Below, in pieces: positions 45,714 to 58,700 of a stretch of DNA of 64,000 nucleotides. How positions within the stretch are numbered: the stretch's first letter is position 1; each line of letters starts with the position of its first letter. The position numbers and the translations under genes were made by a program. This DNA comes from Ursus arctos (lineage: Eukaryota; Chordata; Mammalia; Carnivora; Ursidae). The notes below the pieces were generated by a model. That model made no database searches, had not been told where the DNA came from, and saw only the letters and a list, made by a program, of their open reading frames with translations. The stretch spans positions 84,218,917 to 84,282,916 of the forward strand of contig NW_026622874.1 in the NCBI RefSeq assembly GCF_023065955.2, in the 5' to 3' direction.

Positions 45714-45735
45714 GCCACTGAACAAAAAATCAAAG
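45714..45735 (+). CDS. TNRC6A: TNRC6A coding exon 4 (22-nt microexon)
   Basis: A very short exon encoding ATEQKIK (residues 48-54) plus the first base of codon 55. It is preceded by a T-rich tract with TTTG repeats ending TTTTTAG at 45713 and followed by the good donor AAAG|GTACGT at 45736. In known TNRC6A the next residue is Val (GTN), which fits the leftover G. The exon leaves in phase 1. At 22 nt it falls in the microexon size class and would be missed by ORF-based gene calling. Skipping it would shift the frame into the large downstream exon. The next coding exon is not found before the window end. Confidence 0.93.
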
Positions 45736-45739
45736 GTAC

Positions 45740-48400
45740 GTTGTTTAAAGCTATTTTTATCCCTTTTTTTTTCCTCCATTAAAGCAAGGTTGTTGATATG
45801 CATTTTTATTCACCTCCAGGATTGGGAGAGCGAAGAGCGTGAAAGAACAGAGGGGTGGGGACAGACTTCTTCAGTGACATCACCTTGGAGTCATCCCTTG
45901 GGGCTAATGGTTTACATATTACCACTTTTAAAATATACCACCTCGAGACCTCCCTTACAGCCGTCTCCTAGGATGGGCACCACTTCCTGACACACTTCTT
46001 GATTAGAGTCTTCGAGCACATGTACCTGCCCTTCAGTCTTCTGTGTAAAGAAGTCTTGTCGGAGGTTATCTCTGGGACTCTTGCCTTGTCCCTTGCTTTT
46101 TATTCCATGGTCTCTGTATACAGTTGTCCCCCACTCCTTCCTGGAGGCAGACCATGATACCCACTCCAAATTTAATTAGTGAGAATAGTAGATTCCTAAC
46201 CTGATGGTCATTTTGCCAGGCTGAACAGCTCCCAGTACACATCAAGCAGGAGCCTTCAGACTGCTAAGGAAACAGGAACATCGTTCCTCTCAGATCCAGG
46301 AACTCTTCACCCTCTCAGGAGTTGACTATCTGGTAAAGGTGTAGGGCTCTCAGGTGTTGAACTTGTTAGGCTTGAAGATTCTGAATTTTTACATGTAGCT
46401 ATATCAGAAGTATGACCTCTGCATTTGGTTGAGATACACAGTACTGCCTATTTTTATTCAAGGTCAGCATTTGTTAAGGTAACATTAGGTGCAAGTGTGT
46501 AAGAGCGAATAAGAACATCTTAGCTTACATTTTACCAGAGTAAGTGACAGTAGAAGGACACACCTAAACGCAGCATAGTATCATGTGATTTGCTTCAGGT
46601 AGAAATGCCATCGTTGTCCTGGAGCACAGAGGAGTAATAAGTAGCTTATTTGACACAGGGGGTTAAGGAAAATCTCCTTGAGATTATGAATCTTAAAAGA
46701 TGAAACAGCCAATCCAAGAAAGGATGAAATGACAGAGGGATCAATCAGGTGATTGACGGTACCGAGACAAGAAATAACGTATTTGCGGCAGATATTCCTA
46801 GAGCATTAAATATCCAGCAATAAGTAAATAGGGTAGAAGGATTTTTCTGAAGAGATAGGTAGGGGTTAGGTCAGAGAAGGCCTTATATGCTCTGTGTACT
46901 AAGGAACTTGGACTTCTGTTTTATAGACAAGAGCCACTGAAGAGTTTAAGCAGAAGAGTGAAATGGTTTTTTTGTTCTTTTTAAAAAGCTGTCAGTTACT
47001 GTGCATGGAAAGTGTTGGCTGAAAGATGCAATGAATTGAAGAAAGGCACTGTCTGGGCAGAGGAAGAGGGTGGACAAGAAGAGGGAATATTCAGAAAATA
47101 AGTGTGGAGGTGTTGGGGGGAAGGGACAGAATATAGGCCTGGAGGTAGGGGGAAATCATAGGGCTTCATGCTGGTTAGAAAGAGGGGAGTCAGCCTCGGT
47201 GATGTATGCAATTGGTGACACTGGTAACACTGTGTGTTAACTATAGTGGAATCAAAATAAATAAACTATCAATTTGAGTCTTAAAAAAGAGAGTGGAGAG
47301 CCAGCAAAGTTCACAGTCATAAGCCATGCTTTAGAAGCACTTCTTGTTAGTAATGTCTAGCCTCACCAACAGAGGCAGTTCCAGCGAGGGAAGAGGGGGA
47401 GTAAAGAGGGTAAGGACGATTTGAACTGAGGCCTTGGCAGCAGGGGTAGGAGATAGATGGAAGATGTGTGAGGTCTAGAATTCACAGGATTGCAACTGGT
47501 GAGATCAGAAGGGGGTATTGACGGTGACATTGTGGCTTTGGATCTGGACATGTAAGAAAGTTACAAGGGTGTGGAATGATGTAGGGGGGGAGCATTGCCA
47601 GATTAATTTAGTAGGAACATGACCAGATTCTTCATCTTCAAGCTCCACTTTCCTCACGCCACTCCCCTCTATACAGATGTTAAGTTGTCCCTTTGCTCTG
47701 CTTCAAGACCAAACTCCTCTGCTTGGCTTTCAAGGCCCTCTTTAATCTAACCTCCCATGATCTAATCAGCCTGTTGCCCCTCTTTTATACTTTTCAGAGC
47801 ATTCTCATCTCTTTCATGTTCATTCCCATTTCTGTTTCTTTTTGATCCAACTCCTCAGCCAAGAGGCCTTTCACTGTTTCCAGACCTCACAGAGCTCATC
47901 TTCTAATGGATCACTCCAATGGCCATTGATTCTCCCTTCCGATTTCTTAGGATGTTATGATGTATCTTAAATTTGGGGCACTTGAATATAGTCTGTCTTA
48001 GAGTTTTGACTGGCCCATGGGTATTTGTTTCTCCAACATGATCTTTGAATGCCTACTGTTTATATCCTTTCCAAATGTAAATCATCGTTTTACATCCATA
48101 CATAAAATATGAGTGTATTTGAATCTTCTTGATTTTAGACTTTCCACAGCTCTGAGAATGTTAGGCTAAGTATATGAAAGTTGCTTCAAAAAGTATTATG
48201 TTGTTTTGCCAGCTATTTTACTCCACCCTTCTTTTGATGGCAGCTCCGTGATTGGTCACATTATTCTGATTTATGAAAATGTATTATTTATTTTTTGTGC
48301 CATGTATAATATCTATGTGGTATTTGTGATTTGGGGTTCATGGTGATTAGAGATTATAGACTGGAGACTTGTGGGACAGGTTTGGTACACACAGTTGTTA
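45740..48400 (+). other. SINE-free start of intron 4
   Basis: No SINE. 46.5-47.0 kb ('ggccttatatgctctgtgtactaaggaacttggactt') resembles the old L2-like family. The rest is unassigned. Confidence 0.4.
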
Positions 48401-48404
48401 CTGC

Positions 48405-48830
48405 TTACTAAATGTTTGGTTTTGGAATAATTCATGACTTACAGAAAAGTTGAAAAGGTAGTAGAGAGTTTTCCCACATACACCTCACTCAGTTTTCCCA
48501 TGATTAACATCTTGGATTTCTGTGGCACCTTTGTCAAAACCAAGAAACTGATATTGGTATTAACAGAACTTGAGACTTCATTGAAATTTCCCTCTGTCTT
48601 CCGTTAACTTATTTCTAAAATCCAGCGCCAGATACACAAATGCATCTAGTTGTCCTGTCTCCTCAGTCTCCTCTGGTCTCCACACGGTGTTTTTATTTTG
48701 CTTTACATTTCTGGTTGCCAACATTTACAAATAGGAGAATCTGCATCATCGAGAATTGCGGTTTCTCTTGCAGTTTTTACGATCCACATCATTTTTTGTC
48801 CTTCTCTAGTAGTCTCTATCAGGCCCAGGG
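48405..48830 (-). repeat. Antisense L1 3'UTR
   Basis: 'aattcatgacttacagaaaagttgaaaaggtagtagagag', 'ccgttaacttatttctaaaatccagcgccagatacac'. Confidence 0.65.
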
Positions 48831-50020
48831 CTAGTAACTTCTGCTCTCAAGTACTTGAAAGAAGTGGGGCTGCTGTGACTGAGGAGTGGAATTTTTAGTT
48901 TTCTTAGGGTCTTCGTGATTAGCAGGAGTCCCGATCTTAGTGTTCAGACTGAGCATGACTGGCTAGGCTGCAGCACCCTCTCTGAATTCTGCCTTAATGA
49001 GCTGTTCTTTCTAAGGCTACTGCCATTTCTGGTTAAATAACACTAATGTTGCTTCTGCCCAGTGGTAAGACAGTTTGTATAAAAGTGGGGGTTTTGTAAA
49101 GTATCATAAATTAAATTCTTGACCAGCTTTCTTACATGAAGACAAGTCGATGTTTATTTCTTGGTGCAACGGATTCATAACTCATCTAATGAAAATGTGG
49201 GCCAACATAATGCGAGACATAATGAAATTCTTGAAAGTTTTATTCTACCTTGTGACTTGAACTTTGAAAAACTGTAAGGAGCATGCATATTTGAATGTTT
49301 GAATATTTGAAGTATCTTTTAAAAATATCTGAGTATCTCCTTGAAACGGGAGTGAAATGCTGAAAAATTTATGGTGAGGTATAGGAATAGATGGATAGAT
49401 TTTTAAAAAGATGCCCTGTGGCCTACGTAATGTAAAGGCAGGGAAGGAGTTAATATTCCCTGTTCAGAATGCCTTTGGGAACTTGATTAAGAAAAGTAAT
49501 TTTTCAAAAACAGCTTTTTAGCTCTGACACTGGCCTGTTTTGGAAGCATGCTCATTATACATTCCTTGCAAAAGAATAAGCGCTGTTAATTTTTGACAGC
49601 TAACACCTCCCTCCCTCTCTCTCTCTCTTTCTCTCACCCTCACCCACCTTCTCACCCCTCTCCCTCTTTCCCTCTCCCTCCCTTCCTCTGTCTCATGCCA
49701 GTGCTTTCTTAAGGTGATTTTATAAGCAAGTTACATTCCAGAGAATAACAAACCCCAGAGCTCTGAAAAGAGGTGAGAGGAGGCTGGGATGGAGGCAGGA
49801 ATGGAGAATAGTGGATAAAGATTTTTTTTGTTTTCTGGTAATCCCATGGGGAACATAGTTTATTGCTGCTATTCTCTTTCTGGACTAATTAAAAACTCTT
49901 AATGAAAATTGAATCAACATTTAAAACACATTTTTGTTCCTTGCCACATTTGGAAGCCATTATTCTTGCTCAGTTCTTTTTTTTTTTTTTTTTTTTTCTT
50001 ACTCAGGTCTAGCCTCACAA
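48831..50020 (+). other. Unassigned intron 4 sequence
   Basis: Contains the pyrimidine tract listed separately and a T-run at 49977-49997. No exon recognised. Confidence 0.4.
49606..49694 (+). repeat. Pyrimidine tract, about 89 nt
   Basis: Almost pure C/T on the sense strand (CCTCCCTCCCTCTCTCTCTC and onwards), broken only by a few A and one G. Confidence 0.93.
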
Positions 50021-50022
50021 TT

Positions 50023-50218
50023 TTTTAAAAGATTTATTTATTTGAGAGAGAGAGAGAGAACGAGAACAAGCGGGAGGATGCGAGGGAGAGAGAATCCCAA
50101 GCAGACTCCGCACTCAGCGTGGAGCCAGACACAGGGCTCGATCCCATGACCTTGAGATCACGACCTGAGCTGAAATCAAGAGTTGGACACCCAACTGACT
50201 GCACCACCCAGGTGCTCC
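50023..50218 (-). repeat. CAN SINE (long form)
   Basis: Flanked by TCACAATTTTTT and CCACGATTTTTT. Confidence 0.93.
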
Positions 50219-50349
50219 ACGATTTTTTTTTTTTAAGTCAAACACGATTTTATTGCTTAGCTCCATTGCTCCTGGGGAGTGACCAAAATATTCAAGAGCT
50301 AATAAGTCAGTGGCATGTCAGATCATATTGGAGACATCATGATAACTAA

Positions 50350-50400
50350 CTTGGAGCACCTGCTGTGTGCCAGGCACTGCTTTATATTTACTTCATTTAA
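50350..50400 (-). repeat. MIR fragment, short
   Basis: 'gagcacctgctgtgtgccaggcactgctttatatttacttcatttaatc'. Confidence 0.7.
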
Positions 50401-50639
50401 TCAAGGGGGAATATTCTAAATACTTAATCACTAACAATGAATGGCTACCAGTTATTCAGAACACATACTGGAGCAGGGTCCTAAAAGCTTCATATACTAA
50501 GAGTAATCTTTAGCTATTGAATTTTGGGAAATGTGTGGAACTTAGGGGAGGGGCGAGGGCAGCAGGCTGGGAACTCTGAGGCTTCGTGAAGTCGGATATT
50601 TAAAAACGAATGTGGGAGTAGGGCTTCCTCAGTGTGGTA

Positions 50640-50800
50640 CTAGAACAATGTAAGTCTGCATTTAATCCCTTCAGGAGCCCTGTGGAAGTAGATAGTATCA
50701 TCACATTCGGAAGTGAAATTGAGGCTAAAAAAAGACCGTTGCCTTTTGGTTGCAGCTGGTGAGTGTCTGAGCCAGGATTTGCTGACTAACTGTAGTGGGC
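50640..50800 (-). repeat. MIR fragment
   Basis: 'ggagccctgtggaagtagatagtatcatc...aagtgaaattgaggctaaaa...gagtgtctgagccaggatttg'. Confidence 0.7.
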
Positions 50801-52934
50801 TCTACTGCTGCTTTCTCTTTGAAAACAGCCCTGTATTTACATGGAAAACAAAGTCGGAAGGCTACACCAGTGCTTTAATAATGTTCAGTGAATGTACTAA
50901 AACAATGCATGTTTTAAAAATATTCCCAGAAAGATCTTTTAACAGGTTTTATGGTATTTCCCCAAAGCACAAAGATATAAAAAGTTGTATCACCAGCATC
51001 ATTTTGTGACTCAGGGAGCATCTGACAAATGCAGTGTGTAAAGTGTTTGGCTTTTCAGGAATCTTTAGAGAAAGCTCTGAAACCGTTTACATCATCTGTG
51101 TTGATGAAAAAGAGTTTTGGGGACCAAGCAAGAAGCTGATTTTCTAAAAGCTGCCTCCCTGTGTCAGACCTCTACACAGTGAAAACCAGTCCCTTTTTGC
51201 AGCAAAACCTGATTTCTAACTAAGTTTGAAATGCCTTGCTCCACCTCTTTCGGGGAGATGTAAAGATACTTTGACAAAATACCCACATCGCCTCCATTTC
51301 ATGCGTTCTTCAGAAGGAGGGTCGAAGTACCTTCTGAGGAGCGTGGGCAACAGTCATGTCCCTTCTTTTCAGTATGCTTATTGACCAAGAGAGCCGATAA
51401 AGGCATGGGACGCAGTTTAACTGTGGGAATATGATTGAGATGACTGAGTCGAGGGAAGAAAGTGTTTAATTTGTTCCCTTCTCTATTAGTAAGTAAGCAC
51501 TCTTTCCATTTTCTTTTCATTGTCACTGCCAATACCAGCTGTGTTGTGCAATTTCATGAGGTCATTTTGGGAAACAAAGATAAATGAAAAATAATTGGTA
51601 ATCCATTCTTCTGAAGTTAGAATCCATAAAGTGTCATAATTTGGTTTGTTTGTTTTGTTTTGTTTTTTCTGGTTAGCATTCGTGAAGTATTTATTGTGTG
51701 CCGATCCTGTTTCGTGTACTTTTGTGGTCATTGTTGTGCATGAACAAAACCAACTCCAAGTCCTTGTACCAACTGCGCTTTCATTCTCATCTTTGTTTTA
51801 GTTTAGTAGAGGTAAATATATTTACCTGTGTTCTCAGCTTATTACTTCATAAGGTCTTAAGTCTCTCAGTCACAGTCCTGTGATAATGAAGTTCAGGAAC
51901 TTTGGTGGCTTGGCAAAGAATTCCTGTGCTACATAGATTTTCAGAGGAGAAACTGAGGCCTAAATAGACGTGACTTGAGGTGTGTTGCCTGACCTTGTTC
52001 ACATAGTGGCTCACGTACAAAATGGTATTAATGGGGCTGTTAGGGAAACAGAAGGGGCTACTCCCAGCTGAGGCCGGCGGTCCCGGAGAGTCTGGTCATC
52101 ATCCTCCCCTCAGCACACCTGTGACTGTTCCCGTCACACAGGCAGGGAAGTTCTGTTAGAATTGGGGCTTCCATACAGTGTATTTCTCCATACTGTAGAG
52201 CAGAAACATGACTTCTGTGTTACAGGCAGGAGTTAAGTAATATTGGGCAGACCAGGTTCTGATTCCAAATGTGCTATCATAGTATGTTCACTTTATGAGG
52301 AATTGTGAAGGCAAACATGTGCCAACCGCTTTGAAGGAGAAGCAAGTTTCTTGCTGGTGAAGAATTTACTAATGGCAAACGTCTTTCTTCCTATGGAAGA
52401 TGTCTTTGAGCTTTGTAACTCTTTGTAGCTCTGCACTAAAAGGAGGGGGGGGAATGGCCTTCTGCTTCCGAGGGAAATAGAGGTTTAGGTATATCGAAGT
52501 CACCATTTTTCCTTTCCTTCTATTGAGAAAGGAAAATGATTTGTATAGATGTATATATAAATCTAAATTTATATACTCAATGAGGTAGTGAAGGATGCTA
52601 AGGACCCTTTTATGCTTGTAAGTTAAGGGCCATTTCTAGCAGATGGAGGTGTGTTTGCTTATAAATACCAACAAATTATTAAAATAAATAACAATGAAAG
52701 ATTTTGTAACTTCAGATGTTTGTGATGAGGCTGGGGTTGGGCAAAGACAGGGAAATAGGAGAAAACCAGAAATCAGTGCAGTCAGGAAAGCAAACTATTG
52801 TTGGAAAATAGATTCAGGGACCAATGATCCCATAGTTGTTGGAGGCTTGTGGGAGTATCCTAAGGTTGTGTACCTAAGCCCTGAGGTTCTGCTGTGGCAA
52901 CAGTTAGGTCTTCAGTTACAAAGAAAACAAATCA
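50801..52934 (+). other. Mostly unassigned intron 4 sequence
   Basis: A weak MIR piece at 51900-52010 ('gaggagaaactgaggcctaaa') and nothing else recognised. Confidence 0.4.
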
Positions 52935-53132
52935 GGGGCGCCTGGGTGGCTCACTCAGTTAAGTGTCTGCCTTCAGTTCTGGTCGTAATCCTGGGGCCCT
53001 GGCATCAAGCCTCATGTCAAGCTCCCCGCTGAGCGGGGAGTCTGCTCTCTCTCCCCCTGCCCCTCCATCCCGCTCATGCTCTCTCTCTAGCTCACTCACT
53101 CTCAAATAAATAAAGTCTTTAAAAAAATAAAA
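52935..53132 (+). repeat. CAN SINE (long form), sense
   Basis: GGGGCGCCTGGGTGGCTCAC head, CTCAAATAAATAAAGTC tail, sense to TNRC6A. Confidence 0.95.
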
Positions 53133-53253
53133 ATGAAAAACCTACAGAGGAACAAACACATCTTTTAAAAAACAACAGCAACAGCAAGAAATCAGGAGCC
53201 TTCTGGTTTAAATTTTGGAGAAGTCAGGAGAGATTAGCAAGAACAGCTAATCA

Positions 53254-53455
53254 GGGGCGCCTGGGTGGCACAGCAGTTGAGCGTCTGCCTTCGGCTCAGG
53301 GCGTGATCCCGGCGTTATGGGATCGAGCCCCACGTCAGGCTCCTCTGCTGTGAGCCTGCTTCTTCCTCTCCCACTCCCCCTGCTTGTGTTCCCTCTCTCG
53401 CTGGCTGTCTCTATCTCTGTCGAATAAATAAATAAAATCTTAAAAAAAAAAAAAA
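53254..53455 (+). repeat. CAN SINE, young arctoid-type, sense
   Basis: Near-consensus copy with perfect AACAGCTAATCAGG duplication at 53242 and 53456 and an unbroken A-tail. Confidence 0.97.
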
Positions 53456-53724
53456 AACAGCTAATCAGGTAAGAGAAAGCTCCAGACTAGGAAGTAACAC
53501 AGTATATGTCCTAATTTGCACTTTTATGTTCTTCAGTTCTAATAAGTTTGGTAGCTGTGCTTCAAGAATGTGTACTGAGTGAGAGCGCTCTCACTGCTAT
53601 AGCCTCAGTGAAAATGCACTTGATAAAACGGGCTGCAAAAATAGCATTTGGCCTGAAGCAAGAAGTATTGAATCTGCTGAATATGATAATCATGGAATCC
53701 TAGCATAAACACAGCATAGTGTTA

Positions 53725-53925
53725 AAAGTCCAGGCATCTGAGCCAGATAGGATTGGATTTGACTATTGCCTTTATAGTTCTTATTTCTGTGACCTTGGGC
53801 AAGTTCCTTAACCTCTACACCTCAGTTTGACTCTCTGGAAAGGAGATAATCGAGGCTACTTGCTGTTGTGGGAATGAAATAATACAGAACATAAATCACA
53901 GGACTGGAGACTAGTAAATGCTGAG
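53725..53925 (+). repeat. MIR element
   Basis: 'gtccaggcatctgagccagatag...tctgtgaccttgggcaagttccttaacctct'. Confidence 0.9.
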
Positions 53926-54059
53926 TATAGACATCTTCTTATAGAAATTTTTGATTTGCAGCTTTCTAAGTGACTAAGCCATAATTAGTGACTTCTCTAT
54001 TTTTGGAGAGTTTGATTTTGCTCTTAAAAGTAGGGGGAAACTTAATTTATACTAGGAGG

Positions 54060-54230
54060 AACATTGGTTTGGGAGTCTGATTTGGTTTTAAATTTCAGCT
54101 CTGCCTTTTACTAGATGATCATGGGAAGCCTTCTTCTAAGCCCTGATTGCCTCATCTGTAAAATGGAAATAATATTTCAAATTTATAGAATCATGAAGCT
54201 AGAGTGATATCAGATATAGTGCCTGGCATC
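54060..54230 (+). repeat. MIR element
   Basis: 'tttgggagtctgatttgg...gattgcctcatctgtaaaatggaaataat...tatagtgcctggcatc'. Confidence 0.88.
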
Positions 54231-54234
54231 CAGC

Positions 54235-55220
54235 TGATAACTTAGTGGATTTTAATTCCCACCCCATGGTTGTGCAGTATCCTAGCAACCTTTCAGCCTC
54301 TCGACTGGGCATACCAGCAGTGTCCCCAGTCACTTCAGAGTTCCTCCTCACCCAGATGATGATTTGGTTTTTCCTCTCATTAAAGTAGAGCCCAGCCCAG
54401 CATGGGTGAATCACAGCGCAGTGTCTCTGCCATAGTGCAAGAAATAGGGCTTGCAACATGAGAATGGGATATATCATCTTTATAAATTTGGCAGGCCCAA
54501 ATTGGTATTTTATTGCTTTGATTTAGATTTGTTTATTGGTAAAATGGAATATCATATGTTTAATTACTTGTGCTTTTTTCATTTTATGACTTGCCCATTC
54601 TTGTTCTTAACCTCTTTACCTCCTGGGCCTTAGAACTTTTGTTACCAGTTTACACAAGCTCTTTGTATGATGCGCCTATTAGCATTCTGTCTCATATATT
54701 TGATGCAAATATTTCCAACATTATGGACTATATCATATGTTTGAAGTTGTTCTGAGAATGAGATACCAGGCAGAAATACCTGAATTTTGCCCAGTAGTAG
54801 ACCCCATAAGGGGTATATATGCAGAGGATGCAAATACATATTTCAGAAGAAGGAAAGCAAAATTAAATAACCTTTATACTCTTAGCTTAAACTCTGGCCC
54901 TAACCTCTAGTGATTCTGTGGAATGTTTCCCTGTGTTAGCTGTAGGGGCCTTACCCTGAAGCAGTACCTCCTTTCCTTCTGTTAGGGAAAATTTGGGGTA
55001 GGCAGTGGGAGAGAAGAGAGAATGCATCCCTTCATTTGTTCTAAAGGACAAATATTTTTCTAGTTTGCCTTTTAATTTGGAATAAACACACATACACACC
55101 CTTGCAAAAATAAATTATATTGCATAATTTTATTTGGTCAAACTTAACAATTTTTACTTATTGATTACTTGACTGACTTATGCTGAGAAAACCTACCATT
55201 TATCCAGATTTAGAAAAAAC
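54235..55220 (+). other. Unassigned intron 4 sequence
   Basis: No exon recognised. L1-like phrases near 54550 ('ttttatgacttgcccattcttg'). Confidence 0.35.
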
Positions 55221-55233
55221 TTTGCCTGTGGTT

Positions 55234-55446
55234 TTTTTTTTTTTTTTTAATTTTTAAATTTTTAAATTTTATTTATTTGACAGAGAGAGAGAGAGCCAGT
55301 GAGAGAGGGAACACAAGCAGGGGGAGTGGGAGAGGAAGAAGCAGGCTCCCAGCAGAGGAGCCCGATGTGGGGCTCGATCCCAGAACGCCAGGATCACACC
55401 CTGAGCCAAAGGCAGACGCTTAACAGCTGAGCCACCCAGGCACCCC
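55234..55446 (-). repeat. CAN SINE, young arctoid-type
   Basis: Flanked by TGCCTGTGGTTTT and TGCCTGTGTTTT. Confidence 0.96.
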
Positions 55447-55526
55447 TGCCTGTGTTTTCTAAAAGCTTTTTAAAATGCCAGCATTTCATAGTATTTATTG
55501 TTTGATTTTTATGAACTTTATTTTAT

Positions 55527-55721
55527 TGATTTCATTCTTTTTAAGAGAGCAAGCCCACAAGTGGGGAGGGACGGTGGGGGGTGTGTGTGTGGGAGAGAAT
55601 CCTAAGCAGGCTCCACGCGCAGCTTGGAGCCCAGTGCGGGCTTGATCTCATGCCCCTGAGATTGTGACCTGAGTCTAAATCAAGAATTGGATACTTAACC
55701 AACTGAGCCACCCAGGTGCCT
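55527..55721 (-). repeat. CAN SINE (long form)
   Basis: Flanked by ATGAACTTTATTTTA and CTGAACTTTATTTTT. Ends GAGCCACCCAGGTGCC. Confidence 0.92.
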
Positions 55722-55729
55722 CTGAACTT

Positions 55730-58700
55730 TATTTTTTTTCTAGTAAAAAAAAAATCAACTAACTGTCCTGTATTTCCTAAATAATTTATTATCTTCAGTG
55801 ATTTAGGACATTTCCTTTATTGCATAAGTTTTGTGATCCTTCTTAATTTTTTTTTTTTTTTTTAATTTCAGTGTGTTTGGGACTTTGGTTGTTGCTCCTG
55901 TTACTGACTTCTAGTTGAATTGTTAGGTGTTATCTTTTTTCTTTCTTGAATCACGAATGGAAGTCAGAGCTCTCTAGATGTAGCTGCTGTATCTGCCAGA
56001 ACAGTTTTCCAAATTTACTTAGACATGAGAACCACGTGGGATACAGATTCTGACTTGGTAAATCTGTGAGGCCAAAGAATCTTTTTTTTTTTTTTTTTTT
56101 AAACAATCATCCCTTAGCAGTTACAATTAAATTTAAGGATCACCTCTAGAATTGTAAGTTACGAAAGAGGCTTCAGGGCAATCTGACTTTTTTTCTTTCA
56201 AAAGCATGTGCCTCTGCCTGAAAACTATCTTATATCATCCCACTGTTCTGAATCTCACATATTTGGACAAGATTTGATGGATAGATTAACTACAGATCTT
56301 GAAAATACCGTGCTGTGAATATTGTGTGGATATCCTCTAGCTGTTAGAGAAAGTCTGTACTTTAGAACAGATTGCTCAGGCATTTTGCTGAAGAGTAGAG
56401 GATTGTATCAAGGCAGATCAGCTAGGTTTCTCTTCGCGTTAGTAATTGGAGGTGGGAGATGCTTGAGTAGGAAGTTCGAGTTCCCCAAGGGATTGGAGGT
56501 AGGTGCTTCCCTAAGAACCAGGAAAAGGTATGCTTCCCATTTCTGGATATTTGTGAAGTTAATTAAAATTAAATGAATTCAGTGTAATATTTATTTTAAA
56601 TTCAGTATTTAATTTTGAGTTGATTGTTTATGATATCTTGCTGCGTGGTATTTTTCCTTACTTCAGGAACTTTTTAACTGAAATACTAAGATTTGTTTGT
56701 ACCTGTGTAAAGTATAAATACAGTGTGTTATATTTCATATTAGTTTTTAAGTCTTATTTTTCAAGTTGTTAAATAGCTATTTAGTTCAACCTACTTGCTA
56801 AGGATTAACAGAAATTAATGGATGGACAAGCATTTAGGTATTTTCCAGGTTGACTAGTGGCACTTAAAACTGCAGCCATTTGTCCACAATGAAAATTCTA
56901 GCATTGCCTCTGTGTGTATGCATCATCTTAAAAGCCAGACTTGCCCCCTCTGTGCCCTTCAGTGCTCTTCAGCATTCCAGAACAAACTGAAGTTAGTATA
57001 GGACAGGGAATGTATATCATACAGGGGAATTACATTGTAAATCATCCAGGATGCTTATTAATGAATAAGAAGAGGATTTTCATAGTAGTATAATGTTTGG
57101 CCAAGTTTTAAATAAAGTTGATTTATAGGCTCAATTTTAATTGAACAGTATGCTCTTCACATTGTTTAACCAGCTGGCTTCTTTTTTCCCCTCCTGTCCC
57201 TCTTAAAATATAAGGCGATGGAATTTGAGTTATTGGGCCCCAAATACAGGGGAAGTTGGCCAGCAGTACCTCCATAGCAGTAAAATGAGCCTGTACCTTT
57301 CCTCCATTTTCTGTGGAAAGCTGTGGAGTTGGAAAGCAACAGAAGTTGGAAGCCCTCTTTGGAATTTCTTGGTATAGAGAATTTTCTAATCTGCTTGAAG
57401 TTTTCATTAGGTTTGTGCTTTTTGAAATTCTGTGTCCTGGTGTGATATTGCTGCTATTACTGATCAGGAAAGCTGGAAGACTTGATGTCACCCGTACTTG
57501 TTTGCTCTAATTCTGATCATGAGGCAGATTCTGTAAAGTAAAGAATATTGAAAACTACCTTAGAATGGTTGATTAGAGAGTTCAAGCTTAACGAAATTAT
57601 AATTACTTATTGGAAACATTAACTGTAGGGAAGAAAGACAAATCTTATATGTGGTGTTGCCTGATACACAGTTACAATTTAAATATACGAGTTTGTAGCA
57701 CGTTAGCTTTTCTTCCCGAAGTTATTTTGTGGCTTTTAAAAGCATAAAATCATTCTCTGTGATAAAGATTTTAAAGAATGTTTATAGATAACATTTATTT
57801 TTTAAAATACCATTTGAGCAACGGTGAGGATTTTCTTAAGTATCAAGCATTTAGGGTAACCTAATTATTGACAGCTAGAAATGTTGCCTTTTATTTTCTG
57901 GAAACTGGATAAAATTGCTTTAGTACATTTTTATCTTGTTGATTGCACCTACTCATATTTGTTTGAGAAGCTGGGAAATTTTTTCTTAAAAATAAAAAAT
58001 ACTTAGAAAAATCCTGTACTTTTGCTTTTATGTGAGAATAACATTTTCCAGCTGAGGAGCTTTCATGGGTACTCACTATTTGCCTTCAAAGAGCTTAACA
58101 TGATGGTTTTGTTTTTCCTATATAACGATACATATTGAGATTAGAAATAGTTACTTTAGGTGAATTTAAAGTTGGCCTAAAGCAGTCTTAAAAAGCACTC
58201 TGTGTTCCATAGATGCATATTAAGTGTATTTTAAACTGGTAATTTCAACTGTTTCAGTTCTTTTAAGAATTCAGACACAAATCTGTGTATGGTTTTTATT
58301 TTTTGGAGGGCAGTTTAATGTTTCATTCTGTTAAAATGAAATCATGTCTTAAAATGGCATTTTTGTATACTACGCTGTTACTTAAGCCAGTATTTCTAGA
58401 AGATTTACAATGTAGCCAATATGAAAACTCTTACACAAAGCTCAGTTATAGACTTTGGTGGAAGGATACAAAAAAAGGAAGGGTTTGAGGTATTAAGTGA
58501 TGATAATTCAGGATGTTGATGGCTGCTTTTTGTATTTAAACTGTTGTTTCTATTAAACTTGTAGATAGCCAATAGGAAGTTCACTCGTTTACTATTTTCT
58601 GAAATGCATTTATTTAAATGGTATTTTTAAATGTTATTTTAAAGATTAAGGAGAAGTAAATATTACTATAGTTTTAATTATTAATAACAGTAAATAAGTT

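Noticed and set aside
52694..53032. 112-codon + strand frame that could be an alternative exon
   Set aside because: The last third is SINE sequence and no acceptor/donor pair fits. Nothing resembles TNRC6A.
57123..57491. 122-codon minus-strand frame in intron 4
   Set aside because: No recognisable domain, no splice or promoter support, antisense inside an intron; treated as chance.
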